Origin: Algoriphagus ratkowskyi | Lineage (GTDB): Bacteria > Bacteroidota > Bacteroidia > Cytophagales > Cyclobacteriaceae | Direction: 5' to 3' | NCBI RefSeq assembly: GCF_002150505.1 | Contig: NZ_MSSV01000005.1 | Span: 1 to 64,000, forward strand | Length of the DNA: 64,000 bases | In this document: one piece after another, positions 8,211 to 15,841 of the stretch | How positions within the stretch are numbered: position 1 is the stretch's first letter | Layout of the letters: each line of letters starts with the position of its first letter | Notes under the pieces: model-generated | Told to the model about the DNA's origin: nothing | Database searches by the model: none | What the model saw: the letters and a program-made list of their open reading frames with translations, nothing else | Made by a program: the position numbers and the translations under genes

Positions 8211-9638
8211 ATGAAAAGCAATACTAATAAATCATTAGCAAAAACCCGAACCGGTATTGACGGCCTTGATGAAGTAACCGAAGGAGGTTTTCCAGAAGGA
8301 AGACCAACACTTATTTGCGGAAGCGCAGGATGCGGAAAAACATTACTTGCTATGCAATTTCTTGTTAAAGGAATCACTGAGGACAACGAGCATGGAGTAT
8401 TCATGAGCTTCGAAGAAGGTGTAAAAGACCTTACACAAAATGTGCAGTCTCTAGGCTTTGATTTGGAAAAACTGATTACACAAAAAAAATTGCGCATTGA
8501 CCACGTGCGTATCGAACGCTCGGAGATTGAAGAAACAGGTGAGTATGATTTGGAAGGCATATTCGTGCGCCTTAATCATGCCATTGACAGCATTGGCGCA
8601 AAGCGTGTGGTACTTGATACTATTGAATCGCTCTTTGGTGGATTGGATAATTCAACAATCCTGCGGTCAGAATTGCGAAGGCTGTTTCAATGGCTGAAAG
8701 ATAAGGGCGTTACTACTATCATTACGGGTGAGCGCGGAGAAAATTCACTAACAAGACAGGGGCTTGAAGAATATGTTTCCGATTGCGTTATTCTTCTTGA
8801 CTTTCGGGTCATAGACCAGATTGCCACAAGAAGGTTACGTATTGTAAAATATAGAGGCTCTACACATGGCACCAACGAATATCCGTTTCTTATTGATGAA
8901 AGCGGAATATCTGTGCTACCCATTACATCGCTAAAACTTGAACACCATACTTCTAACGAGATAGTATCAACAGGGCTTCCTACGCTTGATAATTTATTTG
9001 CTCGAGGCGGATTTTTCAAAGGTAGTAGTACACTTATAACAGGATCGGCAGGTACTGCAAAAACAACTTTGTCCACATACTTTGCCTTAAGCAGTTGCAA
9101 AAGAAATGAACGCGTGCTTTATTTTTCTTTTGAGGAATCTCCTGAGCAACTCATACGCAACATGCAGTCGGTTGATATAAAAATTGAGCAGTATGTAAAA
9201 TCAAAATTGCTTTATATTCATGCGTCTAGACCGTCTTTGCAAGGTCTGGAAATGCACCTGCTTTTATTACATAAACTAATTAAAGAATATAATCCACTCA
9301 CCGTGATTGTTGACCCCATCAGCAGTTTAGTCACTGTGGGCTCAGGAAGTGAAGTCCGCGCTATGCTTGTGCGCTTAATGGATATGCTAAAAGTAAAAGG
9401 GATTAGCGCACTCTTTACATCACTCACGCCCAGTGACCAATTTGAGAGTTCCATTACTGAAACCACCATCTCATCCCTTGCCGACACTTGGATTAAATTG
9501 AGTAATAAAGAGCACAATAAAGGAAGAGTTCGTAATTTAGTAGTGGTAAAATCAAGAGGAATGGGTCATTCTAGTGATGTGAGCGATTTTATTATTACCG
9601 ATGAAGGAATTAAAATACTTAGCTCACTTTCAGTATAG
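8211..9638 (+). CDS. kaiC: KaiC-family double-ATPase clock protein
   Basis: The 475-residue product has two RecA-like halves. CI (about 1-240) carries Walker A GSAGCGKT (37-44) and the catalytic Glu pair in SFEE (68-69). CII (about 245-475) carries GSAGTAKT (278-285) and FSFEE (308-309). Cyanobacterial KaiC is a hexameric autokinase/ATPase that phosphorylates a Ser-Thr pair in CII. Here the corresponding segment TTISSLADTW has Ser421-Ser422. The protein is shorter than the cyanobacterial one (about 519) and ends soon after the last CII strand, so the C-terminal tail bound by KaiA is reduced or absent; no kaiA is nearby. Two kaiB genes, a histidine kinase and a response regulator follow, separated from kaiC by a 155-base gap containing repeat copy B. 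The family call is firm; a clock role is inference. Confidence 0.93.
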   Translation: MKSNTNKSLAKTRTGIDGLDEVTEGGFPEGRPTLICGSAGCGKTLLAMQFLVKGITEDNEHGVFMSFEEGVKDLTQNVQSLGFDLEKLITQKKLRIDHVRIERSEIEETGEYDLEGIFVRLNHAIDSIGAKRVVLDTIESLFGGLDNSTILRSELRRLFQWLKDKGVTTIITGERGENSLTRQGLEEYVSDCVILLDFRVIDQIATRRLRIVKYRGSTHGTNEYPFLIDESGISVLPITSLKLEHHTSNEIVSTGLPTLDNLFARGGFFKGSSTLITGSAGTAKTTLSTYFALSSCKRNERVLYFSFEESPEQLIRNMQSVDIKIEQYVKSKLLYIHASRPSLQGLEMHLLLLHKLIKEYNPLTVIVDPISSLVTVGSGSEVRAMLVRLMDMLKVKGISALFTSLTPSDQFESSITETTISSLADTWIKLSNKEHNKGRVRNLVVVKSRGMGHSSDVSDFIITDEGIKILSSLSV

Positions 9639-9650
9639 AAAAACAATATA

Positions 9651-9785
9651 ATTATTCGCAATCCTGCCAGTAACCTTGTTTTGATAGCTTAACTGGCTGG
9701 AAGACCGAAGTAGCCTCAATGCTAGAATTTACTTTGAAATAAGTCGCTTTTGGTATTTTACTGTTACAGAAACGAGTATATATAA
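9651..9785 (+). repeat. Dispersed intergenic repeat, copy B (between kaiC and kaiB)
   Basis: This copy starts 13 bases after the kaiC stop and ends just before the first kaiB. It shares GCCAGTAACC, GGAAGACCGAAGTAGCCTCA, GTCGCTTTT and TTTACTG with copies A and D. Its position splits the Kai operon, so it could act as a terminator, an RNA processing site or a promoter for the kaiB part, or simply be an insertion. Confidence 0.7.
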
Positions 9786-9811
9786 AGAACAAATTGATTA
9801 AAACCACTACT

Positions 9812-10105
9812 ATGTCAAAAGAGGAGTTAGTTGAGTTAAGATTGTATGTAGCAGGGCAAACGCCTAAATCAATCCTTGCACTTAAAAATATTACCAAATA
9901 TTGCAAAGAACATTTAGAAGGAAGGTACACTATTGAAGTCATTGACCTTTTAAAAAATCCGCAACTTGCAGAAGGCGACCAGATATTTGCCATTCCAACA
10001 CTTGTCCGCAAATTTCCTGAACCCATACGTAAAATAATTGGCGATCTATCAAATGAAGAAAAAGTATTGGTAGGTCTCAACATCCGTACACTAGCTTCAA
10101 AGTAA
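9812..10105 (+). CDS. kaiB: KaiB (first copy, canonical type)
   Basis: The 97-residue thioredoxin-like protein is very close to cyanobacterial KaiB in its core: [12 protein letters not shown], then [19 protein letters not shown], then [18 protein letters not shown]. The Gly-Asp of IIGDLS and the prolines of IPTL, which are involved in the known fold switch of KaiB, are all kept. The frame can be extended to TTG 9794, but ATG 9812 gives the normal KaiB N-terminus. It should bind KaiC hexamers and could sequester a histidine kinase output, as in cyanobacteria; here that is inference. The gene is ten bases upstream of a second, divergent kaiB. Confidence 0.93.
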   Translation: MSKEELVELRLYVAGQTPKSILALKNITKYCKEHLEGRYTIEVIDLLKNPQLAEGDQIFAIPTLVRKFPEPIRKIIGDLSNEEKVLVGLNIRTLASK

Positions 10106-10115
10106 TAATGTGTAG

Positions 10116-10427
10116 ATGAAAGATAGTCAACATCCAAAACTTAATACAGACGACACTCTTGTGCTCAAATTATATGTTTCGGGCATGTCGCCAAATTCTA
10201 TGGAAGCCATAGAAAACATAAAAAAATTATGTGATGATCGTTTGAAAAATGGTTTTGAATTGGAAATAATAGACCTCTACAAAAACCCCGAAGCTGCAAA
10301 AGAACACCAAATTATTTTCAGTCCATCTCTAATTAAAATCTCCCCCTTACCCAAGAAAATTTTAATAGGAACTTTTCATGATGCAGAAAAAGTAATTACC
10401 GTGTTAGGATTATCAATTAAAGAATAG
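10116..10427 (+). CDS. KaiB (second, divergent copy)
   Basis: The 103-residue product aligns along its length with KaiB: LKLYVSGMSPNSMEAIENI, then IDLYKNPEAAKEHQIIFSPSL, then KKILIGTFHDAEKVITVLGL. It differs at positions kept in the first copy: IGDLSN becomes IGTFHD, and IPTL becomes SPSL. The fold-switch residues are therefore not conserved, and it may be locked in one fold or bind another partner. It starts 10 bases after the first kaiB stop, and its stop codon shares one base with the GTG just before the kinase ATG, so these genes are very probably co-transcribed. The family is clear; the altered function is inference. Confidence 0.88.
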   Translation: MKDSQHPKLNTDDTLVLKLYVSGMSPNSMEAIENIKKLCDDRLKNGFELEIIDLYKNPEAAKEHQIIFSPSLIKISPLPKKILIGTFHDAEKVITVLGLSIKE

Positions 10428-10429
10428 TG

Positions 10430-11677
10430 ATGGATTCTGCGAAGCAAGAAAAATATAAGCAAGAAATTGCCGATCTCAAAATTCGGTTAGAGGAAGCAGA
10501 GCAATTGATAGACGCCATCAAAGCAGGTGAAGTAGATGCATTTGCCGTTAACAATGATAATAAATCAGAAATTTTCACGCTTCAAAGTGGAGATTATGCC
10601 TATCGTGTTTTAGTGGAGAATTTTAGTGAAGGCGCCATAAACATCACAGATGATGGGTTGATAGTTTACAGCAATAAGTATTTTCATGAGCTTCTTCGCT
10701 CGCCGTATGAAAATACTGTAGGAAATTCAATTTACCACTTCATACATCCTAACTCAATCAATAGCTTCACTGCTCTTTTAACCAAAGCTCTGGAAGGAAA
10801 AAGTAAAGGAGAAATAAATTTGAAGGCAGGACAAAAAAGCATTCCTGTTTATGTTTCTCTCACTTCATTATATCCGAACCTTCCGACTATAGGAATCATC
10901 GTTACCGATCTTAGCGAAAAGAAAAACAATGAAAAAATATTGGCAGCAAAAAATCTAGAACTTGAAAATATAAATAGAGAACTTGCCTCTTTCAGTTATG
11001 TTGCCAGTCATGATTTGAAAGAACCATTAAGAAAGATTCAGGCATTCAGCAAACGAATACTCGATGTCGAAAAATTTTCTGCTAAAACCGAAGACTACTT
11101 CCAGCGTATCATTTCAGCAGCCGAGCGAATGCAAAACCTGATTGAATCTTTACTGCAATTTTCAAAAGCAAACACGACGGAATTAACTTTTGAAGCGTAT
11201 GATTTGAACAAAATTGTAGAAGAAGCAAAATCATACCTTCATGAAAACATCATTGAAACACAAGCAATCATTGAAACAGAACATCTTCCGGTAATAAATG
11301 TAGTGCCGATTCAGTTTACACAATTTATTACCAACTTGCTTGACAATTCAATGAAATACAGTCGCCCGCAAGTTCAACCTCATATAAAAATTTCAAGCAA
11401 ACTTATTGATGGCAAAAAAATAGATCATTCTCTTGCTGATAAACAAAAAAAATATCACCAGATTAATATTAGTGACAACGGAATTGGTTTTGAAAAACAA
11501 TACGCAAATAAAATCTTTGAATTATTTCAACGGCTTCACGGTATGAACGAATATTCAGGCACCGGAATTGGTTTAGCCATTTGCAAAAAGATTGCAAGCA
11601 ATCATAACGGTTTTATCATAGCAGAAGGAACACTTGGAAAAGGTTCAACATTTAGTATATTCATACCACATGAATAA
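10430..11677 (+). CDS. PAS-domain histidine kinase of the kai locus
   Basis: The 415-residue cytoplasmic protein has no membrane segment. An N-terminal coiled coil (about 1-40, with the motif LEEAEQLIDAIKAGEVDAF) is followed by a PAS domain (about 55-165). The HisKA domain has phospho-acceptor His194 in SHDLKEPLR, and the HATPase domain (about 295-412) has NLLDNSMKYS, ISDNGIGFE and SGTGIGLAICKKI. The kinase type resembles the phytochrome and SasA-like group in its HisKA sequence, although no KaiB-like sensor domain is fused, unlike SasA. The frame also opens with a GTG at 10427, but ATG 10430 is preferred. It overlaps the response regulator start by eight bases, so the two are probably partners. 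It is a candidate output kinase of the KaiBC oscillator or timer. Confidence 0.88.
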   Translation: MDSAKQEKYKQEIADLKIRLEEAEQLIDAIKAGEVDAFAVNNDNKSEIFTLQSGDYAYRVLVENFSEGAINITDDGLIVYSNKYFHELLRSPYENTVGNSIYHFIHPNSINSFTALLTKALEGKSKGEINLKAGQKSIPVYVSLTSLYPNLPTIGIIVTDLSEKKNNEKILAAKNLELENINRELASFSYVASHDLKEPLRKIQAFSKRILDVEKFSAKTEDYFQRIISAAERMQNLIESLLQFSKANTTELTFEAYDLNKIVEEAKSYLHENIIETQAIIETEHLPVINVVPIQFTQFITNLLDNSMKYSRPQVQPHIKISSKLIDGKKIDHSLADKQKKYHQINISDNGIGFEKQYANKIFELFQRLHGMNEYSGTGIGLAICKKIASNHNGFIIAEGTLGKGSTFSIFIPHE

Positions 11678-12080
11678 AATCTTTTTGATTGACGATGATG
11701 AAGACGACCAACTCTTTTTCAAAGATGCATTAGAGTTAATAAATCCATTGCTTCAATGCGACACCGCAGGCAATGGAAAAATTGCCCTTGAGAAATTAAA
11801 AAACAACGATAGCTTACCCGACCTCATATTTCTTGATCTCAACATGCCCGTTATGAATGGGTTTGAATTTCTTACAGAAATAAAAAATAAAAACCATTTT
11901 AATAAAATCCCAATAGGAATTTTCACTACTTCCAATATTATTGATGATATAGAAAGAACAAAAAATTTAGGGGCCAAATTTTTCTTTACCAAGCCTAGCG
12001 ATTTTAAAGTGCTTTGCATCAAACTGCGAAATTTATTGAAGGAAGATTTTACAAACGAAGACTTTATATCTATAAAATAA
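11670..12080 (+). CDS. Single-domain response regulator of the kai locus
   Basis: The 136-residue receiver has the acidic pair in LIDDDEDDQ, the phospho-acceptor Asp56 in FLDLNMP, the switch Thr in FTTSN and the Lys in FFTKPSD. There is no DNA-binding or enzymatic output domain. It resembles the Rcp1-like stand-alone receivers that pair with phytochrome-type kinases. ATG 11670 lies inside the end of the kinase gene, and an upstream in-frame start at 11634 would place 12 extra residues inside the kinase gene. The output must pass by protein interaction or phosphotransfer to an unidentified protein. Confidence 0.88.
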   Translation: MNKIFLIDDDEDDQLFFKDALELINPLLQCDTAGNGKIALEKLKNNDSLPDLIFLDLNMPVMNGFEFLTEIKNKNHFNKIPIGIFTTSNIIDDIERTKNLGAKFFFTKPSDFKVLCIKLRNLLKEDFTNEDFISIK

Positions 12081-12279
12081 AGATTAACGGGCTTAATGCT
12101 TGTATAAATTATGTGAGCAGGTCTTCATAGTGGATAATTGTATCAGTATTGCTTCTAATAATAAAGGTAGAGAAGATCTGGAGGATTAGACTTCCATGTC
12201 GCTAGAAGTACGGGAGCCAGGAAGCTTTCCAATACAAAATTTTCGCTTTGCCAGAATTGGGAAAAGTATACAAGGTGTA

Positions 12280-12296
12280 GAGGATATGATATCCTC
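12280..12296. promoter_or_regulatory. 17-bp perfect palindrome, possible operator
   Basis: The sequence gaggatatgatatcctc is a perfect inverted repeat of 8-base arms around one base. It lies 120 bases upstream of the GH43 start and 21 bases before a second palindrome. Confidence 0.4.
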
Positions 12297-12317
12297 AGAG
12301 GTAGTGAAATGATATTT

Positions 12318-12333
12318 GTAAACCTAGGTTTAC
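12318..12333. promoter_or_regulatory. 16-bp perfect palindrome, possible operator for GH43
   Basis: The sequence GTAAACCTAGGTTTAC is fully self-complementary. LacI/GalR-family regulators of carbohydrate genes often bind palindromes with GTAAAC half-sites, so a sugar-responsive repressor is a reasonable guess. The regulator itself is not in the window. Confidence 0.45.
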
Positions 12334-12416
12334 GTTTAATGTTGGAACACTTAAAACTTATGCTGGTAACTGCTTGACTAGACTTTTTTATATTTTGGTT
12401 ACAAAAAAATTATGCA

Positions 12417-13469
12417 ATGCATCTTATATTCTGTGCTGCCCTAGCATTCGTATTTTGCTCTGAATCTTCTGAGAGCCGAAACGTGATTCCCTATAATCTA
12501 ACAAGTGACACGCTCAAATACACAAATCCTGTTTTTGAACCTGTATTGGCAGATCCTACCGTGGTGAAAGTAGGCGAGGAATTCTATGCATATGGTACTG
12601 AAGACAATTGGGGAAACGAAGGCGGCTACCGCTTGGTACCAGTGATCAAATCTAAGGATTTGATAAACTGGAAACTAGTGGGAAACGCTATGTCCACAAA
12701 GCCTGACTGGAAAGAAAAGGGAGGAATTTGGGCTCCAGATGTAACTCAGGTGAAGGATCAGTTTTATATGTATTATTCCTTTTCTACTTGGGGAGATGTT
12801 AATCCAGGAATCGGATTAGCGATAGCTGACAAGCCAGAAGGTCCTTTTATAGATCATGGGAAAGTTTTTGACTCCGAGGAAATCGGTGTGAAAAATTCCA
12901 TTGATCCATTTTATATGGAAAAAGATGGGAAGAGATACTTAATGTGGGGGAGTTTCCACGGCATATTTCTTACAGAGCTTACAGCCGATGGCAGAAAGCC
13001 CACTGGCGAGAAAGTCCAGGTTGCTGGTAATCATCTGGAAGCTCCCTATGTCTATGAAAAAGACGGATATTATTACCTATTTGGCTCCACAGGAACCTGC
13101 TGCGCAGGAGCTAAAAGTTCGTATAGAATTTTGGTGGGAAGATCTGAGATGCTAGAAGGGCCTTATGTGGATAAGTATGGCAAATCTATGCGAGACTATG
13201 ACTCAGGAACTTTGGTCGTAGGAACCAACGCAAGTACAAATGGCTATGCTGGACCGGGACACAATGCTGAGATCGTCACTGATGCAGAAGGTCAAGATTG
13301 GCTTCTTTACCATGGAATGTCAAAGGAAAAACCAAAGCTTAACAATGGCACAAATCGTAGAGTCTTGCTTTTGGATAAAATAATCTGGACTTCTGGATGG
13401 CCAAGTATTGCTTGTGAAGAACCTAGCATGAGTTCTCAAAAATCTCCTAGTTGGCAAAAGAACCAGTAA
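12417..13469 (+). CDS. GH43 family glycosidase, lipoprotein (arabinanase/xylosidase type)
   Basis: The 350-residue product has a short lipoprotein signal ending FVFC (Cys about residue 14). The five-bladed propeller of GH43 is indicated by the three acids: base Asp46 in ADPTVV, pKa-modulating Asp163 in SIDPFYM and acid Glu208 in NHLEAPYVY. GPGHNAEIV and WLLYHG follow near the end. Such enzymes release arabinose or xylose from plant polysaccharides outside the cytoplasm. The last residues look abrupt: in another frame directly after residue 343 the DNA reads KEPVKFYTEKGKYPIGIGDF, so the natural C-terminus may have been lost to a frameshift. A decayed relative lies at 7558. Substrate is not certain. 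Confidence 0.88.
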   Translation: MHLIFCAALAFVFCSESSESRNVIPYNLTSDTLKYTNPVFEPVLADPTVVKVGEEFYAYGTEDNWGNEGGYRLVPVIKSKDLINWKLVGNAMSTKPDWKEKGGIWAPDVTQVKDQFYMYYSFSTWGDVNPGIGLAIADKPEGPFIDHGKVFDSEEIGVKNSIDPFYMEKDGKRYLMWGSFHGIFLTELTADGRKPTGEKVQVAGNHLEAPYVYEKDGYYYLFGSTGTCCAGAKSSYRILVGRSEMLEGPYVDKYGKSMRDYDSGTLVVGTNASTNGYAGPGHNAEIVTDAEGQDWLLYHGMSKEKPKLNNGTNRRVLLLDKIIWTSGWPSIACEEPSMSSQKSPSWQKNQ

Positions 13470-14185
13470 AATTTTATACAGAAAAGGGAAAATATCCTAT
13501 AGGAATAGGGGACTTTTAAGATTTGCCTAAAAAAATTCAACCTCATTTTGGAATTTGATTATTAACTTAGGATTTATAGCCTTCATCCACTTAAAAATAT
13601 TAATCAAAGCCTATTATGAAAAAGACCTACACTAGAAACACGACCAAGATCAAGCCTAGTCTGAAACAGGGCGTCTCAATTTCAGGAACGTTCATTGTTC
13701 CAAAACCTGTAGAAACCATCAAAAAACAGCTTTAGATCACTATCGGCAGCAGCTATTTATGCTGGGCTAGTTTCTAATTGCGCAGGAAAAATTTTATATT
13801 ATTTGTTTACTTTAGTCCATCCCCACCGAAAGTATAAGCGAATTTAATTTCAGGAATCAGCATCATAGCTTGGCAGAACCTCGAGCTTCATACTAATATT
13901 ATTAAGCTAAGGAATTCTACAGATCACACTAGAGCAAACTTCGATGTGATCTTAATATGGAATTGATGATTCTCTTATAATTCCTAGCCGATTAAGGGGG
14001 TAAGTCGGACAAGATTTACAAAATTCTTAGAGATTCAACTTTAGGCTTTACAATTATAGTATTGGCTACAGACATAAAACCGAGTTATTTTATATTATGA
14101 TTATCCAAAACGCCAGTACCATTATTTTCTTTGCTCAACAGGGTGATATACTATATAAGAAATTCTCATTAGAAAATGTTTATTA
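13470..14185. other. Long AT-rich gene-poor stretch (716 bp)
   Basis: No secure gene. The first 50 bases could be the frameshifted end of the GH43 gene. A 39-codon open frame starts at ATG 13616 and stops at 13735 (begins MKKTYTRNTTKIKPS), but it has no recognisable domain. Between 13850 and 13970 another short stop-free stretch reads like a decayed protein piece. I found no clear promoter or terminator. Confidence 0.5.
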
Positions 14186-15733
14186 ATGAATAGCCTATTT
14201 TACTGTTACAGAATTATCATTATTCTTTTCTTAATTGTTGGTTTTGCTAGCGTAAGTATTGCTCAGAAAAACAGTTTCGAAAACCCTGTTTTGGCTGGGG
14301 ATCGACCAGATCCCACCGTGGTGAAAATTGGCAAGTATTATTATGCCTCTGCCACTTCAAATGAATGGGCGCCACTTTTCCCAATTTTCAAATCGACCGA
14401 TTTAATGAATTGGGAATTGGTGAATTATATTTTTCCCAATGGATCTCCTGATTGGGCCAAAAACAACTTCTGGGCTCCCGAGCTTTCCTATGATGCAAAA
14501 CAGAAGAAAATCTATGCTTACTATACTGCTAGAGACAAAGAGAGCAACCGTCTGACTGTGGCTGTGGCAAGTGCAGATTCTCCAGAAAGTAGGTTTACCG
14601 ATCATGGCCCGTTGGTAGCACAGGAGTATGGATCCATTGATGCTTTTGAGTTCCGAGATGAAAACGGGAAAATTTATGTACTGTGGAAAGAGGACGGAAA
14701 TAGTAAAGGGCAGAAAACTCCAATTTGGGCTCAGGAAATAGATAATGAGCGAAAAAAATTACTAGGTGAGCCACATGAGCTTTTCCGAAATGACCAGCCT
14801 TGGGAAGGTCAACTCGTGGAAGGGGTGGCCATTTTCCAAAAGAATGGCTATTTCTATGCAACTTATTCTGCCCGTGGCTGCTGCGAAATTGGCTGTGATT
14901 ATGTAACCGGAGTAGCACGAAGCAAAACACTTTTGGGTACATGGGAAAAGTATAATATGAACCCGATTTTGAAAGATAATGCAAATTGGAAGTGTGCTGG
15001 CCATGGTACGGTCGTAGAAAAAGACGGGGAATTTTGGATGCTTTACCATGCTTACAATACAGAGGGAAGCGTCTATGTTGGCCGCCAAGGCGTATTAGAG
15101 AAAATCAACTGGTCAGCTGATGATTGGCCTATTCTTGCCAACAATGCTGGATATGAACGCAGCAAGGAATCCTTAGAATTTACAGACAATTTCAAAAAAG
15201 GGTTGGACCCGATCTGGCAATGGAGAGTAACTCAAAAGATTCAATATGAAACTGGCAAGAAGGGACTGAAACTTCAGGCTTCTGAGGAGAATGAAACTTT
15301 GGGAACGCTGCTTGTCCAAGGCACGAAGTCACTGGATTATCAATACGAAGCCACGGTAGTTCCTGATGAGTATGCATCAGCAGGATTGGCAGTCATCGGC
15401 GGAGCAAATAATGGCTTCGGAGCTCCACCAGCTGGAATGGGTATTTCTGTGAAGGGAAAGCATGTGATACTTTGGGAGACTATCGACCAAAAGACCAGAG
15501 AACTCGCCAGTGAGACTATTCCTGCCGGTAAAGAAGTAAAATTGATACTGAGCATGAAAGACGGCTACAATATGACCACTTCAGCCGTCGTGAATGGCAA
15601 AACAATTCAAGTAGGCGAAACTCAAGATGTGAAGCATTTAGTCCCTTGGGGCATGGGCTTTAGACTTGGCTTGGTCGCAAAGGGAACAATTAGTTCCTAC
15701 GCTCATTTTAAAGAAGTGAAGATTTTGTATTAA
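14186..15733 (+). CDS. Secreted GH43 glycosidase with C-terminal beta-sandwich domain
   Basis: The 515-residue product has a signal peptide ending VSIAQ. The GH43 propeller (about 30-325) shows Asp42 in DRPDPTVV, Asp152 in GSIDAF and Glu212 in LVEGVAIF, the three conserved acids, plus a cysteine-rich loop GCCEIGCDYVTG. Residues about 335-515 form a second all-beta domain (DPIWQWRV, ASAGLAVIGG, GFRLGLVAKG), resembling the accessory sandwich found in many GH43 beta-xylosidases and arabinofuranosidases. It probably acts on xylan or arabinan fragments in the periplasm or outside. A GH2 enzyme and a mutarotase follow, 108 and about 1,950 bases downstream, and could form one catabolic unit. Confidence 0.88.
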   Translation: MNSLFYCYRIIIILFLIVGFASVSIAQKNSFENPVLAGDRPDPTVVKIGKYYYASATSNEWAPLFPIFKSTDLMNWELVNYIFPNGSPDWAKNNFWAPELSYDAKQKKIYAYYTARDKESNRLTVAVASADSPESRFTDHGPLVAQEYGSIDAFEFRDENGKIYVLWKEDGNSKGQKTPIWAQEIDNERKKLLGEPHELFRNDQPWEGQLVEGVAIFQKNGYFYATYSARGCCEIGCDYVTGVARSKTLLGTWEKYNMNPILKDNANWKCAGHGTVVEKDGEFWMLYHAYNTEGSVYVGRQGVLEKINWSADDWPILANNAGYERSKESLEFTDNFKKGLDPIWQWRVTQKIQYETGKKGLKLQASEENETLGTLLVQGTKSLDYQYEATVVPDEYASAGLAVIGGANNGFGAPPAGMGISVKGKHVILWETIDQKTRELASETIPAGKEVKLILSMKDGYNMTTSAVVNGKTIQVGETQDVKHLVPWGMGFRLGLVAKGTISSYAHFKEVKILY

Positions 15734-15841
15734 TTGTAAGTATTAAGAGGGAGGTATGTAGATCTTAGATTTAGCACACTGTGCGTCCCAATAGTATAGA
15801 AAAATTGACTTTAAAATCAGTAAACCCTTAAACCTATACCC

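Larger units (their letters stand above)
12081..12416. other. Gene-free spacer between kai locus and GH43
   Basis: The 336-bp spacer has no gene. It contains two perfect palindromes (12280-12296 and 12318-12333), annotated separately, ahead of the GH43 gene. Confidence 0.6.

Noticed and set aside
9652-10137. Minus-strand open frame of 161 codons opposite kaiB
   Set aside because: It covers the dispersed repeat and the complement of the clear kaiB gene; the plus-strand frame has strong family motifs.
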